From Raoultibacter massiliensis (lineage in GTDB: Bacteria > Actinomycetota > Coriobacteriia > Coriobacteriales > Eggerthellaceae), in assembly GCF_900199545.1 (NCBI RefSeq), contig NZ_LT962671.1:684423-748422 (forward strand): DNA of 64,000 nt, in the 5' to 3' direction. The notes below the pieces were generated by a model. It saw nothing but the letters and a program-made list of their open reading frames with translations, was not told the DNA's origin and ran no database searches. Shown piece after piece: positions 9,305 through 18,477 of the stretch (position 1 is its first letter; every line of letters starts with the position of its first letter). A program made the position numbers and the translations under genes.

Positions 9305-9847
9305 TTAGGAGGTTGCAGACTGCTCTATGGCCTGCAGGCTCGCTTTGATGTAGAGGGTGTAGGCGACGGCTGCCGTCGATGCTTTGACGAGATCTCTTTC
9401 GAAATCTCCCTGACCTGAGGACCCGGTTAAGCCGCAGGGGCTTTCGCCGGTGCCTCCGAACAGCGCTTTGACGGCGTCTTCGAACGCATCGCAGTAGTAG
9501 TCGTAGGCGATGTCCGTTTCGAAGCTGGCGATTTGCGAGGCGATGAGCTTTTCAATTTCCGCGATCGAAAACGTTTGTTTGAGCGTGCAGATGACGATGA
9601 GATAAGCTATGTGGCTGCGCGTGTATTTTTTCGAGCGAGCTGCCGCCAAGACGCCTTGCTTGACGTAGTTGTTCACCATCGACGAAGTGATGATCTTCTC
9701 GCTGTCGGGATAGAGGGGCTCGAGGGTTTCCTCGAGATAGCCGAGCAGCTGATCCATGTACAGTTCGATGCGGGGGATTTCGCCGTACCGTGGAAGGGTG
9801 AAATCTTTGAGTTTTGCGGCGTATTGCGTGTGTGCTACCGATGCCAT
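9305..9847 (-). CDS. DUF1836 domain-containing protein
   Basis: A 180-residue protein with the DUF1836 layout. After LPRYGEIPRIELYMDQLLGYLEE it has IITSSMVNNYVKQGVL, a helix-turn-helix-like segment, then RSHIAYLIVICTLKQTFSI. The family resembles MerR-type DNA-binding domains and is thought to be regulatory; no function is established. The ATG at 9847 is chosen over the longer reading (9901) because GAAAAGGAAAG lies directly upstream. It is divergent from degV and shares the intergenic region holding the degV promoter. Confidence 0.85.
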   Translation of the reverse strand: MASVAHTQYAAKLKDFTLPRYGEIPRIELYMDQLLGYLEETLEPLYPDSEKIITSSMVNNYVKQGVLAAARSKKYTRSHIAYLIVICTLKQTFSIAEIEKLIASQIASFETDIAYDYYCDAFEDAVKALFGGTGESPCGLTGSSGQGDFERDLVKASTAAVAYTLYIKASLQAIEQSATS

Positions 9848-9922
9848 AAAGCGCTTTCCTTTTCTTTCGTGCAGACGACGAGCATACCAAGCAATCCGCA
9901 TTCAGTCAATTACGAGAAACCC

Positions 9923-9951
9923 TTGACAGGTATTCGATCAGTACGTAATCT
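9923..9951 (+). promoter_or_regulatory. Sigma-70-type promoter for the degV gene
   Basis: TTGACA (9923-9928), a 17-bp spacer and TAATCT (9946-9951) form a near-consensus housekeeping promoter 46 bp before the degV start. Confidence 0.8.
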
Positions 9952-9996
9952 AGTTTTAATAACCAGATCATGTAGCAATAAAAATAAGTAGGTAGG

Positions 9997-10857
9997 ATGA
10001 TGAAAAATACTGAGATCGCCTTGATAATCGATTCGTGCACGGATGTTCCTGAGGATCTCATCGAATCGTACGGCATGTACGTCGTTCCGCTGACCGTCAA
10101 CTACCGCGATGGGAGCTACCTTGACAAGGTGACCATCACGCCTCAGCAGGTGTACGATCGGTTTGCGGAGGAAATCCCCACGACTTCGACCCCGTCGCCC
10201 GCTTCGGCCAAGGAAGTGTTCGAACGGGTTGTGGCCGACGGATTCAGCAAAGCGGTTGTCGTGACAATATCGAGCGGGCTTTCTGCGACCTACGAGCTTC
10301 TGTGCTCGACCGCCGGGGAATATCCGGAACTTGACACCGTCGTGGTGGATACCAAGAATATCGGCATGGGGGCGGGGCTCTCGGCCATACGGGCGGCGAA
10401 GCTCATCGAAGAAGGGGTCCCTTTCGAGGAAATGGCCGGGCGCATGGCTGACGTGGTCGAGAATACGAAAGTGTACTTTTGCGTCGATACCCTTGAGTAT
10501 CTGCATAAAGGCGGCCGCATCGGTTTGGTCACGTTCGCCGTGGGCAGTCTCTTGGACATGCGTCCCGTCATCAGCTGCAATGAGGAAGGCGTTTACTACA
10601 CCGTATCGAAGGCGCGTGGCCGCAAGCAATCTCTTCGCAAGGCGCTTTCCGTTGCCGAGAAGTTCGCGGCGGGCTTCTCCGAGTGCGCGATCGCCGTCGT
10701 GAACGGCGATGCGGTCGATGAAGCCGAAGAGGTACTTGCCAGCATGGTGGCGGAGGTGCCGAACCATTCCGCCGTCTACGATGGGCAGATCAGCCCGGTT
10801 CTCGTGGTCCATACCGGTCCCGGTCTCATTGGCATCGGGGTTCAGGGGATAGCGTAA
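9997..10857 (+). CDS. DegV family fatty-acid-binding protein
   Basis: A 286-residue DegV protein. The N-terminal domain begins IALIIDSCTDVPEDL and has VVPLTVNYRDGSYLD and TSTPSPAS, the stretch that lines the fatty-acid carboxylate pocket. The middle has VVVTISSGLSATYE, and the C-terminal EDD-like domain contains LEYLHKGGRIG and the final HTGPGLIGIGV. In related bacteria, such proteins present fatty acids to the FakA kinase; no fakA is visible in this window. GTAGGTAGG precedes two possible ATGs (9997, 10000). The strong promoter at 9923-9951 suggests constitutive expression. Confidence 0.92.
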   Translation: MMKNTEIALIIDSCTDVPEDLIESYGMYVVPLTVNYRDGSYLDKVTITPQQVYDRFAEEIPTTSTPSPASAKEVFERVVADGFSKAVVVTISSGLSATYELLCSTAGEYPELDTVVVDTKNIGMGAGLSAIRAAKLIEEGVPFEEMAGRMADVVENTKVYFCVDTLEYLHKGGRIGLVTFAVGSLLDMRPVISCNEEGVYYTVSKARGRKQSLRKALSVAEKFAAGFSECAIAVVNGDAVDEAEEVLASMVAEVPNHSAVYDGQISPVLVVHTGPGLIGIGVQGIA

Positions 10858-10977
10858 GGCAATGGATTCCGACGTCCGAACGATGGTGCCGAACGCAAAA
10901 AGCGGCAAGCGGGCAGGGCCCTCTTTCGGGCAGCCCACGTGCGCAAACTGATTTTTTATCAGTATGGGAATTCGGTC

Positions 10978-11006
10978 TTGCGCAGGGAAGTGAAAACCCC
11001 TATACT
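10978..11006 (+). promoter_or_regulatory. Promoter of tRNA-His
   Basis: TTGCGC (10978-10983), a 17-bp spacer and TATACT (11001-11006) lie 16 bp before the tRNA 5' end. Confidence 0.75.
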
Positions 11007-11021
11007 AATCGCTTGCGCCTT

Positions 11022-11099
11022 GGTGGCTATAGTTCAGTTGGCTAGAACGCCAGATTGTGGCTCTGGAGGTCGTCGGTTCGAGTCCGATTAGCCACCCCA
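11022..11099 (+). tRNA. tRNA-His (GTG)
   Basis: A full cloverleaf with acceptor GTGGCTA pairing TAGCCAC, anticodon stem CCAGA/TCTGG around TTGTGGC (anticodon GTG), and TTCGAGT in the T loop. An extra G at 11022 opposite discriminator C is the tRNA-His identity element. The CCA end is encoded (11097-11099). Confidence 0.97.
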
Positions 11100-11120
11100 G
11101 CGCGTTTTTTTGAAAACTGC

Positions 11121-11149
11121 TTGCACGTTTCCCGAGCTTGCATTACAAT
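11121..11149 (+). promoter_or_regulatory. Promoter of tRNA-Lys
   Basis: TTGCAC (11121-11126), a 17-bp spacer and TACAAT (11144-11149) precede the tRNA by 35 bp. It is independent of the tRNA-His promoter. Confidence 0.75.
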
Positions 11150-11184
11150 AGCTCGGCGCGATTGTGCGGTTGAAAACTTTATAA

Positions 11185-11260
11185 GGACCGTTAGCTTAGT
11201 TGGTAGAGCAGGGGACTCTTAATCCCAAGGTCGAAGGTTCGAATCCTTCACGGTCCACCA
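11185..11260 (+). tRNA. tRNA-Lys (CTT)
   Basis: Acceptor GGACCGT pairs ACGGTCC. The anticodon loop CTCTTAA gives CTT (11218-11220), the T arm is GAAGGTTCGAATCCTTC, and CCA is encoded. The outermost anticodon-stem pair reads G-A, a mild irregularity. Confidence 0.96.
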
Positions 11261-11273
11261 TGAAAATGCATTG

Positions 11274-11301
11274 GCCGGAGACTTTCGTATCCGGCTTTTT
11301 T
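11274..11301 (+). terminator. Rho-independent terminator after tRNA-Lys
   Basis: The 6-bp stem GCCGGA/TCCGGC (11274-11279 with 11290-11295) is followed by six T. It ends the tRNA transcript before the convergent MarR gene. Confidence 0.85.
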
Positions 11302-11328
11302 CTTATGAAGCCTATGAAAGCCTCTCTG

Positions 11329-11760
11329 TTACAGCGCAAAGGTTTTGATGTAGCCCTCATCTTCGACGATGGCATCGGTAACGCGTATGAACGCCGCGAT
11401 ATCCTCCTCCGAAATAAGGTTGGTGTAGCGTTGCTTGGCCGCATCCAGGTGGGCGTTCACGCGGCGCGTCAGCGCCTTGCCGTCATCGGTGAGCTCTATG
11501 CGGAGCCGCCGCCCGTCAGCGGGGTCGTGTTTGGCGTGCACGCAGCCCTGCTCTTCGAGCAGTGAAACGAGCACTCTGACGTTTTGATAGGAGCAGCGCA
11601 GATGATCGGCGAATTCGCCGAGCGTCGGAGCGCTGTCGAAAGACGAAAGCGCCGACAGCATCATAAGCTGCCGTCCCGTGTAGGGTCCGATGGAAACGCG
11701 GTTTTCTTCTTCGACGCTTTCGTGCAACTGTTCGAAGCTGCTGATAAGATTGTCGATCAT
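11329..11760 (-). CDS. MarR family transcriptional regulator
   Basis: A 143-residue winged helix regulator. The DNA-binding core reads TLGEFADHLRCSYQNVRVLVSLLEEQGCV, followed by the wing DPADGRRLRIELTDDG; flanking helices give the usual dimer interface. The ATG at 11760 (GGGGGAAGG upstream) gives standard family length; the longer reading to 12072 runs into the neighbouring gene's tail. Sequence downstream of its stop belongs to the tRNA-Lys terminator. The ligand and targets are unknown. Confidence 0.9.
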   Translation of the reverse strand: MIDNLISSFEQLHESVEEENRVSIGPYTGRQLMMLSALSSFDSAPTLGEFADHLRCSYQNVRVLVSLLEEQGCVHAKHDPADGRRLRIELTDDGKALTRRVNAHLDAAKQRYTNLISEEDIAAFIRVTDAIVEDEGYIKTFAL

Positions 11761-11993
11761 GCGATTGCCTTCCCCCGAAGTTGTCTTATTGTATCTCGCT
11801 ACAGCGGCGGGTCGGCCAATTGTTAGTAACTGGTTACCAAAACGATGATTTCGAACTGCGGGGGCCTGCGGGTTTTGGCAGAATGCTCGAAGATCAGTTT
11901 GACTGGGCGGGATCGGCGCCGTTCGGGCGTCCGGCGCTTCGCTGCGCATCCGATCCGCCTTCGAGATTCGCGCGGCATCGGTGCGTTTCTGCG

Positions 11994-12365
11994 CTACAGG
12001 TATTTTCTCGACGGCCGTCGTTTGCGAGGCTTCTTCGGTTCGCGAAAATCGAGCTCGATCTGATCGCCGCAAAGCTCGTCCTTTTTCTTTTTGAGCTTCA
12101 CTTCATCGATAACCCAGCTCACAGCTTCCTTGCCGAAGAGTTCGAGCATTTTTATACGGGCATCATGGGCGTTTTTCTTCGACGAGGCACGATGTTCGCT
12201 TTCGAATTCGAAGTAGCCTTTCGTGGGAGACTCCGTGACGGGCGAGGTGTAGTGCGCGATATAGGTTTGGACCCCCGGCTCTTCGGGGGCAGAAACGGCA
12301 GGGGCCGTTTTCCCTCCGATGTCATCGGGCTCGAGATCGAACAGCGTGTCGATCATGTCGTCCAT
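11994..12365 (-). CDS. Small basic protein of unknown function
   Basis: A 123-residue protein I do not recognise. The first 30 residues are acidic (MDDMIDTLFDLEPDD), the middle is YFEFESEHRASSKKNAHDAR, and the C-terminus is strongly basic (KLKKKKDEL, EPKKPRKRRPSRKYL), which suggests nucleic-acid or ribosome contact. No membrane segment or signal peptide is visible. AAGGAAAGGATC precedes the ATG at 12365. It lies 230 bp upstream of the MarR gene on the same strand. Confidence 0.75.
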   Translation of the reverse strand: MDDMIDTLFDLEPDDIGGKTAPAVSAPEEPGVQTYIAHYTSPVTESPTKGYFEFESEHRASSKKNAHDARIKMLELFGKEAVSWVIDEVKLKKKKDELCGDQIELDFREPKKPRKRRPSRKYL

Positions 12366-12579
12366 CCAGATCCTTTCCTTCTCGCGTCCTCGAGGTTGCT
12401 ATTGTATCAGCAACTCGCTGGTTGCCGTCCTTTTTCCGCAAAGCTTCCGTGTGCGGTGATATGTGATTGATCTGGTGACGGTTTGGCATCCGTTGGTTGA
12501 GGCGGGCTGTTCTTGTTTCGCCCGCATGGTAAGGTATGCGCGAGAAACGAATGCAGGCACGAGAGAAAGATACCACACC

Positions 12580-13155
12580 ATGAAAAAGATCCTTATCGGC
12601 GTCGGCGCCGTCGCCTTGGTGGTGCTCGGCTTCGTCGGAGCCCAGATGTGGAACAAGGCGATGGAGCCGAGCGTATCCCTTTCGGCTACTTCGATTCAGG
12701 AGCAGCTCTCCGAATCGAGCGAGCTTACGACGTCGAAGCTCGACTACCGAGGTCTTGTCCGCTACGAGAACGGCGATATCGACTTTCTGACGAAGAAGGG
12801 CTTCACGATGGTCTACGATGCCGAGGTGCGGGCCGGCGTCGACCTGTCTCAGGCGTCGGTCGAGCTCAACGGACGGTCGATTACGGTGCAACTGCCCATG
12901 GCGGAGGTGCAGGCAATTTCCATCGATCCCGATTCGATCGAGTTCTACGACGAGGCTTTCGCGCTGTTCAATTGGGATAACAAGCAGGATACGACCGAGG
13001 CGCTCGTGCTCGCCAAGCAGGATGCCGAGGGCAAGGTCGATCAGGTGAGCATGATCGACCAGGCGAACAACCAGGCGAAGACGGTTGTCGAGAGCCTTCT
13101 CAGGCCGTTTACGCAAGGCGAGAACGCCTATACGCTTACGGTTGTACAGCAGTAG
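12580..13155 (+). CDS. DUF4230 membrane-anchored protein
   Basis: A 191-residue protein with an N-terminal anchor (KKILIGVGAVALVVLGFVGA, residues 2-21) and an extracytoplasmic domain matching DUF4230: a strand-rich region with LDYRGLVRYENGDIDFL, VELNGRSITVQLPM, and a final helix NNQAKTVVESLLRPF before TLTVVQQ. The family function is unknown. The ATG at 12580 is chosen because the anchor begins there; the longer reading upstream lacks homology-like features. A strong inverted repeat follows the gene. Confidence 0.82.
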   Translation: MKKILIGVGAVALVVLGFVGAQMWNKAMEPSVSLSATSIQEQLSESSELTTSKLDYRGLVRYENGDIDFLTKKGFTMVYDAEVRAGVDLSQASVELNGRSITVQLPMAEVQAISIDPDSIEFYDEAFALFNWDNKQDTTEALVLAKQDAEGKVDQVSMIDQANNQAKTVVESLLRPFTQGENAYTLTVVQQ

Positions 13156-13197
13156 GAGCGAGTTTTCCTCGATGCCCCGATGCTTGTGCGGGCCTGG

Positions 13198-13236
13198 AAA
13201 TCGACCCCGAGCCGAAGCCGGCATCGGGGTCGATTT
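13198..13236. terminator. Bidirectional terminator between convergent genes
   Basis: A perfect 13-bp inverted repeat (13198-13210 with 13224-13236) has AAA at its left and TTT at its right end. It lies between the DUF4230 gene and the convergent ABC permease gene and can serve both. Confidence 0.75.
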
Positions 13237-13264
13237 GCGGTTGCGGCCGGCGGGGGCGATTCCG

Positions 13265-15358
13265 CTACGCCGAGCGTGCGAGGCGCCGCGCGCTTGCATA
13301 CGTGATAAGGAAGTAAGCTCCGTATACGATGAAGAATGCAACTGCGCACATGACGGCCATCCGGCCGATGTCGAGGTGTCCGAAAACGGCTACCACATCG
13401 GTGACGACGGCGAGTGCGCAGACCGAGTGCGCGATGGCGAGCATGAGCGGGAACGCGAAGTAGATGGCGATCTGGGCGAACAGGGAGCGGTCGATCATCC
13501 CCTCGGGCGTTCCGAGCTTGCGAAGCAGCCCGTAGCGGCGTGCGTTATCGCTTGCTTCGGAAAGCTGCTGGATGGCGAGGATGGCCGCGCACGCCATGAC
13601 GAGCACGAACCCGATGTAGACGGCCAAGTAGGCGATGACGGTGGAGAGTCCGACGCTCTGGTCGAGCACCGACTGGTGCGTGAGCGTCATCGAAAGCGGC
13701 CAGGTATCGGCGGTATCGGTGTCTTGGATGGCATCGCAGATTCGCTCGAACTCGGCTTCCGCCTCGTCTGAGACGCACTGTACGTCGAGCAGCGAATAGC
13801 CGTGCATGGCGCTTGAGGGCATGGCTTCGTCGGGGATGACGAGCGCGCCTGTGTTCATGGGAAACGGAGTGGTCTCAAGGTAGCGGTCGTCGAACTGCGC
13901 AAGGGAAAGCGAAGCGTCGCCGATTTGAAAGGACGGGGCCGCCTTCACCAGATCGCGGTAGTAGTCGGCGAGCAGATCGGAGTCCGATATGATCGCGCAG
14001 GTGCCCTCGTCAAGTACGATGGCCGGTTTTCCCGCAAGTTCGAGCGCTCTGTTCGCCTGCGAAAGCGAAAGCAGGTAGATGGGGTAGGCGCCGTAGCCTT
14101 CGCTGATCGCTTGGCCTGCGTAGTCTTTGGCGGTTTTGCCAAGAGCGGCATCGAGGTCGTCGAATGTGATGCTGTTCTCGGCATCCACCATGAAATCGAT
14201 TTGCGCAGCGCCTTCGATAAGCGAGCCGATATCGCCTTCGCCGAGTGCGTCGGCGCTTTCCTCGAGACCCCGCAGCATGTCGTAATCTTTCGATGCGGCG
14301 AATTCGCCGAAGCTGCCGAGGTCCTCGGCGAGGTAGCCGTCGTTGGCGTTGTAATAGCCGAATACCGTACGGGCCGTTGCGCTGTACGAAGTTGCCTTCT
14401 CGATGCCCGCCGTCATCGTGTTGCAGATGCCGATGCCGCCGCATACGCTTGTGATGGCAAGGAAAAGCGTGATGCAGATCACCGACATCGAAAGAAACGT
14501 CGTATTCACCTTGCTGTTGAGCTGCCGCAGGGTGAACATGTTGAGGCCACGCAGGTAAACGGGGCGGATGATCTGGATGAGGCGAAGAAGGAACCCCGAA
14601 AGGGAATAGAAGAACAGGACCGTGCCGATGCAGACGAGCGCGGTTGCCGCCGCAAATTCAGGCGAGGGTTCGAGCAGTCCGTTTTCGATCAGCAGCTTGT
14701 AGGAGATGCCGATGATGATGCAGGAGACGATGAAGAGCACGAGCGAGAGCGGAAGGCTGCGAAGCTTCATCACTTCGTTTCTGCTGTCCGCGTGCAAAAG
14801 GTCGATGAGCTTCGCCTTCATGATCGTGCGGGAGTTCGCCAACGCTGCAATCAGGAAGATGGCCGCGAATACGGCGAGCGTTTTCAGAGCCGCTGCCGCC
14901 GAGAAGCCGAACACGAACCCCGGCACGTCAACCGCGAACAGCGATGCGGTGAGGTAGAGGAGCGCCTGCGAGAAAAGCGTGCCGAGCAACAGGCCGCCCG
15001 CAAGCGATGCTGCGCCGACGATAAGGGTTTCGAGCGCCGTGATTTTGATGACGTCAGACTGGCGCATGCCCAGGCACAGATACATCCCGAATTCTTTTTT
15101 CCTTCTTTTGATGAGGAAGCGGTCCGCGTAGATGACGAGGAAGGCGAGTATTGCGACGATGAACACCGAAACGCCGTTTATGACGATGCCCAAAAGCTCC
15201 ATCATCTTGTTCGCAGTCCCGATAAAGCTCATCGCTTCCTGATCGGTGATGGAATTGAACGCGTAGAAAACCGCAACGCCGAGCAAAATCGTGATGAAGT
15301 ACACTCCGAAGTCGCGGATGGACTTGCGGACGTTTCCGAAGGCGAGCTTAGCATGCAT
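13265..15358 (-). CDS. ABC transporter permease, FtsX/BceB type
   Basis: A 697-residue permease. It has one N-terminal membrane segment, then groups of helices to about residue 310, a large extracellular domain (about 310-570), and three C-terminal helices, as in BceB-type peptide-resistance transporters. The FtsX-like segment is YADRFLIKRRKKEFGMYLCLGMR (coupling helix), repeated as a variant in DNARRYGLLRKLGTPEG near 610. It overlaps the ATPase gene start region by 11 bp (15348-15358), so the two are translated together. The likely substrate is an antimicrobial peptide or cell-wall-active compound, inferred from the family. Confidence 0.92.
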   Translation of the reverse strand: MHAKLAFGNVRKSIRDFGVYFITILLGVAVFYAFNSITDQEAMSFIGTANKMMELLGIVINGVSVFIVAILAFLVIYADRFLIKRRKKEFGMYLCLGMRQSDVIKITALETLIVGAASLAGGLLLGTLFSQALLYLTASLFAVDVPGFVFGFSAAAALKTLAVFAAIFLIAALANSRTIMKAKLIDLLHADSRNEVMKLRSLPLSLVLFIVSCIIIGISYKLLIENGLLEPSPEFAAATALVCIGTVLFFYSLSGFLLRLIQIIRPVYLRGLNMFTLRQLNSKVNTTFLSMSVICITLFLAITSVCGGIGICNTMTAGIEKATSYSATARTVFGYYNANDGYLAEDLGSFGEFAASKDYDMLRGLEESADALGEGDIGSLIEGAAQIDFMVDAENSITFDDLDAALGKTAKDYAGQAISEGYGAYPIYLLSLSQANRALELAGKPAIVLDEGTCAIISDSDLLADYYRDLVKAAPSFQIGDASLSLAQFDDRYLETTPFPMNTGALVIPDEAMPSSAMHGYSLLDVQCVSDEAEAEFERICDAIQDTDTADTWPLSMTLTHQSVLDQSVGLSTVIAYLAVYIGFVLVMACAAILAIQQLSEASDNARRYGLLRKLGTPEGMIDRSLFAQIAIYFAFPLMLAIAHSVCALAVVTDVVAVFGHLDIGRMAVMCAVAFFIVYGAYFLITYASARRLARSA

Positions 15359-16130
15359 CGGATTGATCGCCCCCTATCTTCGAAGTGATGGCTACGATTT
15401 CGCCGAAGAAATCCTTGCGATCCTTGTGTCCGCGTTTGAGCTGGCCCCACAGCTTGCCGTCTTTGATGAACACGATGCGCCCGCAGTAGCTTGCGGTAAC
15501 CGGATCGTGCGTGACCATAAGCAGGGTTGCGCCGAGCTCGTTGAGGAGTTCGAACGTATCGAGGAGCTGGGCCGCCGATTTGGAGTCGAGCGCGCCGGTC
15601 GGCTCGTCGGCAAGGATGAGGCTCGGGTGCCCGACGGTGGCGCGCGCTGCGGCGACGCGCTGTTTCTGCCCGCCTGAGAGCTGGTAGGGGTACTTGTTGA
15701 GCGTATCGCTTATGGAGAGCTTTTCGGCAACGGCGCGCACCCGCAAGTCGATTTCGGATGCGGCGACTTTCTTTATGGTGAGGGAAAGCGCGATGTTCTC
15801 GAAGGCGGTGAGCGTATCGAGGAGATTCGAATCTTGGAAGACGAAGCCGAGCCGATCCCGTCGAAACGCCGAAAGCTCCCGCGATCCGAGCTTCGTCACG
15901 TCCTGCCCATCGATGGCGATGTTTCCCGAGGTGGGCGAGTCGATAGTGGCGATGCAGTTGAGCAGCGTGCTCTTGCCCGATCCCGACGGACCCATGATGC
16001 CGACGAATTCTCCCGCTTCAACGAGGAAGCTCACATCGTCGAGCGCTTGCGTCGACGATTCCTCGCGCCGCGCGTTCGATCCGTATCGTTTCGAGAGGTT
16101 GCGAACCTCCAGCAATCCTTGGTGTGCCAT
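15348..16130 (-). CDS. ABC transporter ATP-binding protein, BceA type
   Basis: A 260-residue ATPase of the MacB/BceA group that powers the adjoining permease. Walker A is GPSGSGKST (about residues 47-55), the Q-loop is VFQDSNLLD, the signature is LSGGQKQRV, Walker B is [12 protein letters not shown] and the switch His is in VTHDP. The tail after residue 225 is family-typical. It is transcribed divergently from the response regulator, with 166 bp between starts, the usual arrangement for a regulated detoxification module. Confidence 0.95.
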   Translation of the reverse strand: MAHQGLLEVRNLSKRYGSNARREESSTQALDDVSFLVEAGEFVGIMGPSGSGKSTLLNCIATIDSPTSGNIAIDGQDVTKLGSRELSAFRRDRLGFVFQDSNLLDTLTAFENIALSLTIKKVAASEIDLRVRAVAEKLSISDTLNKYPYQLSGGQKQRVAAARATVGHPSLILADEPTGALDSKSAAQLLDTFELLNELGATLLMVTHDPVTASYCGRIVFIKDGKLWGQLKRGHKDRKDFFGEIVAITSKIGGDQSDAC

Positions 16131-16215
16131 TGCGATCCCTTCTCATATGCCCGTCGGGCGCCTTGCATTGCGGGTTCTCAGGTTATCGGGCGTGCTTTAC
16201 GGGGTCCTTCGCGCA

Positions 16216-16233
16216 TCCTTACATCTTCCTTAC
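16216..16233. promoter_or_regulatory. Direct repeat TCCTTAC x2 at 11-bp spacing, candidate response-regulator operator
   Basis: TCCTTAC occurs at 16216-16222 and again at 16227-16233. Tandem half-sites one helical turn apart are typical of OmpR/PhoB-family binding, and the site lies in the divergent region between the ABC pair and the response regulator. Confidence 0.4.
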
Positions 16234-16296
16234 TTCGTTTTCAACCGCTTTCGGTGCGGGCTGCGTCATGGTTTAATACGTACAAGGAAGGATGCC

Positions 16297-17034
16297 ATGC
16301 AAAACGAAGACGCATATCTCACGCGAAAGCGCATCATGCTCGTCGATGACGAGCCCGGTCTGCTGCGCATGCTCGAAACCATTCTTTCCCAGGCGGGCTT
16401 CGATGCCGTGATCTCGTTCGGAGATCCCCGCGAGGCGCTTGCGTACTGCGAAAGCGCCTCAGGGCAGGCGAACCCGGCGCATCTGCTCGTCCTCGATGTC
16501 ATGATGCCCGGGATGGATGGCTTCGCGCTTCTGTCGAGGGTGCGCAAGATCGGCTGCTACGCGCGCACTCCCGCTATGTTTCTCACGGCGAAAGACGAGC
16601 CCCGCGACAGGCTTTCCGGACTTGGCCTCGGCGCCGACGACTACATCTCGAAGCCGTTTCTTCCCCAGGAGCTCACCCTTCGCATCAAGGCCGTTTTGCG
16701 ACGCTGCTACGCAGACGAGAATCCGATGCTCGAACTCGCTGCCTGCCGCGTCGACCTCTCGAATGCCGAAGTGCTGCGCGAGGATGGGTCGAGCTGCATG
16801 CTCACTGCCAAAGAACACGAGATACTGAGCGTGCTTGCGCGCAATGCGGGAAGGATCGTGACGATCGATTCGATTTGCGATGCGTGCTGGGGCACGACGT
16901 TCGGTTACGAGAACTCGCTCATGGCCCACATACGGCGTCTGCGCGAGAAGATCGAGGCCGATCCCTCGTCGCCCGTATCGCTGGTAACGGTTAAGGGGCT
17001 TGGCTACAAGCTCGTCGAAGGCGAAAGATCGTGA
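16297..17034 (+). CDS. OmpR/PhoB family response regulator
   Basis: A 245-residue two-component regulator. The receiver domain has the acidic pair D17-D18, phosphoacceptor D67 in LVLDVMMPGMDG, a Thr in FLTAKDEP and Lys in DDYISKPF. The C-terminal winged helix starts near residue 145 (LTAKEHEILSVLARNAGRIV) and ends VTVKGLGYKL. A GGAAGGATGCC ribosome site precedes the ATG at 16297. Its stop overlaps the kinase start by 4 bp (GTGA), so the pair is translationally coupled. It probably controls the divergent ABC exporter. Confidence 0.95.
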   Translation: MQNEDAYLTRKRIMLVDDEPGLLRMLETILSQAGFDAVISFGDPREALAYCESASGQANPAHLLVLDVMMPGMDGFALLSRVRKIGCYARTPAMFLTAKDEPRDRLSGLGLGADDYISKPFLPQELTLRIKAVLRRCYADENPMLELAACRVDLSNAEVLREDGSSCMLTAKEHEILSVLARNAGRIVTIDSICDACWGTTFGYENSLMAHIRRLREKIEADPSSPVSLVTVKGLGYKLVEGERS

Positions 17035-18431
17035 AGAGCTTTCCGCGATTCTTCACGAAGCAGCTGTTGTTGTTCGCCGCACTGGCGTTTTTCATCGTGG
17101 TGGTCGATCTTGTGCTGTACGTTGGAATCGCCATGCACGAATCGGACGTCAACTTCTCCGAACCCTCCGTCGTCGTGAAAACCGTGTCGGAGGCCCTCGT
17201 TGCCGAAGACGGCGGGGAAAGCTACGCGTTCGGCGGCGATGCCGCGCAGCTGCTCGACGAGAAGGACGCCTGGGCCCTGCTCATAGGCCCCGATGGGAAT
17301 CTGCTGTGGAAGTACAAGGCGCCCGATGAAGCGGTCAAGGATTATTCGCTTAACGACGTTGCCCTGTTTTCCCACTACGGATACCTTGAAGATCGACCTT
17401 CGTTCATATGGTCGCGCGACGACGGGCTGCTGGTGGTGGGCTTTCCGGCATCGAGCTACTCCATGTACTCGACGATGGGGTTTCCGCGCGAAGCCATCGG
17501 CCGGGTGCCCCTCTACGTGCTGCTCGTACTCTCGGCCGACCTGCTGATTTTCTTCGTCGCCTATCTGATTTCGAAGCGGCGTACCGTGAAGAGCATCGCG
17601 CCGCTTACCGATGCCTTAGACGATCTGTCTTCGGGCCAGGCTGTGAAGGTGAACTTGGGCGGCGATCTCAAAGAGGTGGGCGAGCGCATCAACGAAGCAT
17701 CTGAGATCATTCGGAAAAAAGACAGTGCCCGCGATAGCTGGATCAGGGGGATCTCCCACGATATCCGCACGCCGCTTTCGATGATCACCGGATACGCCGA
17801 CGGCATCGCCGGCGATGCGGAGGTGCCGAAGCGCGTTCGCGACGATGCGGCCATCATACGCGCGCAGGGCATGAAGATCAAAGATCTGGTTCTCGACCTC
17901 AATGCGGCGTCGCAGCTCGAATACGACATGCAGCCTTTGAACGTCGAAGAGGTTAGGGTTGCGGGCCTGCTGCGGGAAATCATCGTCGAGTATCTGAACG
18001 GCGGCCTGTCGGAGAAATACACCCTCGGTCTTTCCATCGACGACACCGCCCAGGATCTCGTGCTTGTGGGAGATCGCCGGCTTTTGAAGCGCGCCGTGCA
18101 GAACCTTGTTCAAAACGCCATGGTGCACAACCCCGCGGGCTGCGCGATCGAAGTCGGTCTTCATGCGAAACGGGACGGCTCCGCCGAATACTGCTCCATC
18201 ACGGTATCCGATACGGGGCAGGGCATGTCGGTGAACGATCTCATCATGCTGCAGAGCAGGATTCTCCAATCGGCTTCATCGTCCCCGAAGCAGGATGAGG
18301 CGGAGCCCCATGGTCTCGGCCTCGTGCTTGTGGAGAAGATAGTCCGGGCGCACGGCGGCATCATGCAGCTGGCGGGCGACCAGGGCGCGGGCCTTGTCGC
18401 AAAACTGTATCTGCTCATGCGCCATGGGTAG
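17031..18431 (+). CDS. Membrane sensor histidine kinase
   Basis: A 466-residue kinase with a GTG start overlapping the response-regulator stop. Membrane segments are near residues 9-31 and 162-182, enclosing an extracytoplasmic sensor domain of about 130 residues. A HAMP-like linker follows, then the H-box SHDIRTPLSM with His243, the N-box QNLVQNAMVHN, G1 DTGQGMS and G2 HGLGLVLVEKIV. The large outer domain differs from the short-loop BceS-type kinases that usually accompany Bce transporters, so it may detect its ligand directly. Confidence 0.94.
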   Translation: MKSFPRFFTKQLLLFAALAFFIVVVDLVLYVGIAMHESDVNFSEPSVVVKTVSEALVAEDGGESYAFGGDAAQLLDEKDAWALLIGPDGNLLWKYKAPDEAVKDYSLNDVALFSHYGYLEDRPSFIWSRDDGLLVVGFPASSYSMYSTMGFPREAIGRVPLYVLLVLSADLLIFFVAYLISKRRTVKSIAPLTDALDDLSSGQAVKVNLGGDLKEVGERINEASEIIRKKDSARDSWIRGISHDIRTPLSMITGYADGIAGDAEVPKRVRDDAAIIRAQGMKIKDLVLDLNAASQLEYDMQPLNVEEVRVAGLLREIIVEYLNGGLSEKYTLGLSIDDTAQDLVLVGDRRLLKRAVQNLVQNAMVHNPAGCAIEVGLHAKRDGSAEYCSITVSDTGQGMSVNDLIMLQSRILQSASSSPKQDEAEPHGLGLVLVEKIVRAHGGIMQLAGDQGAGLVAKLYLLMRHG

Positions 18432-18477
18432 GGGAGCCGGCACCGGGCGCTCATCGGCTGTTTTCGCGTTTTGATTC

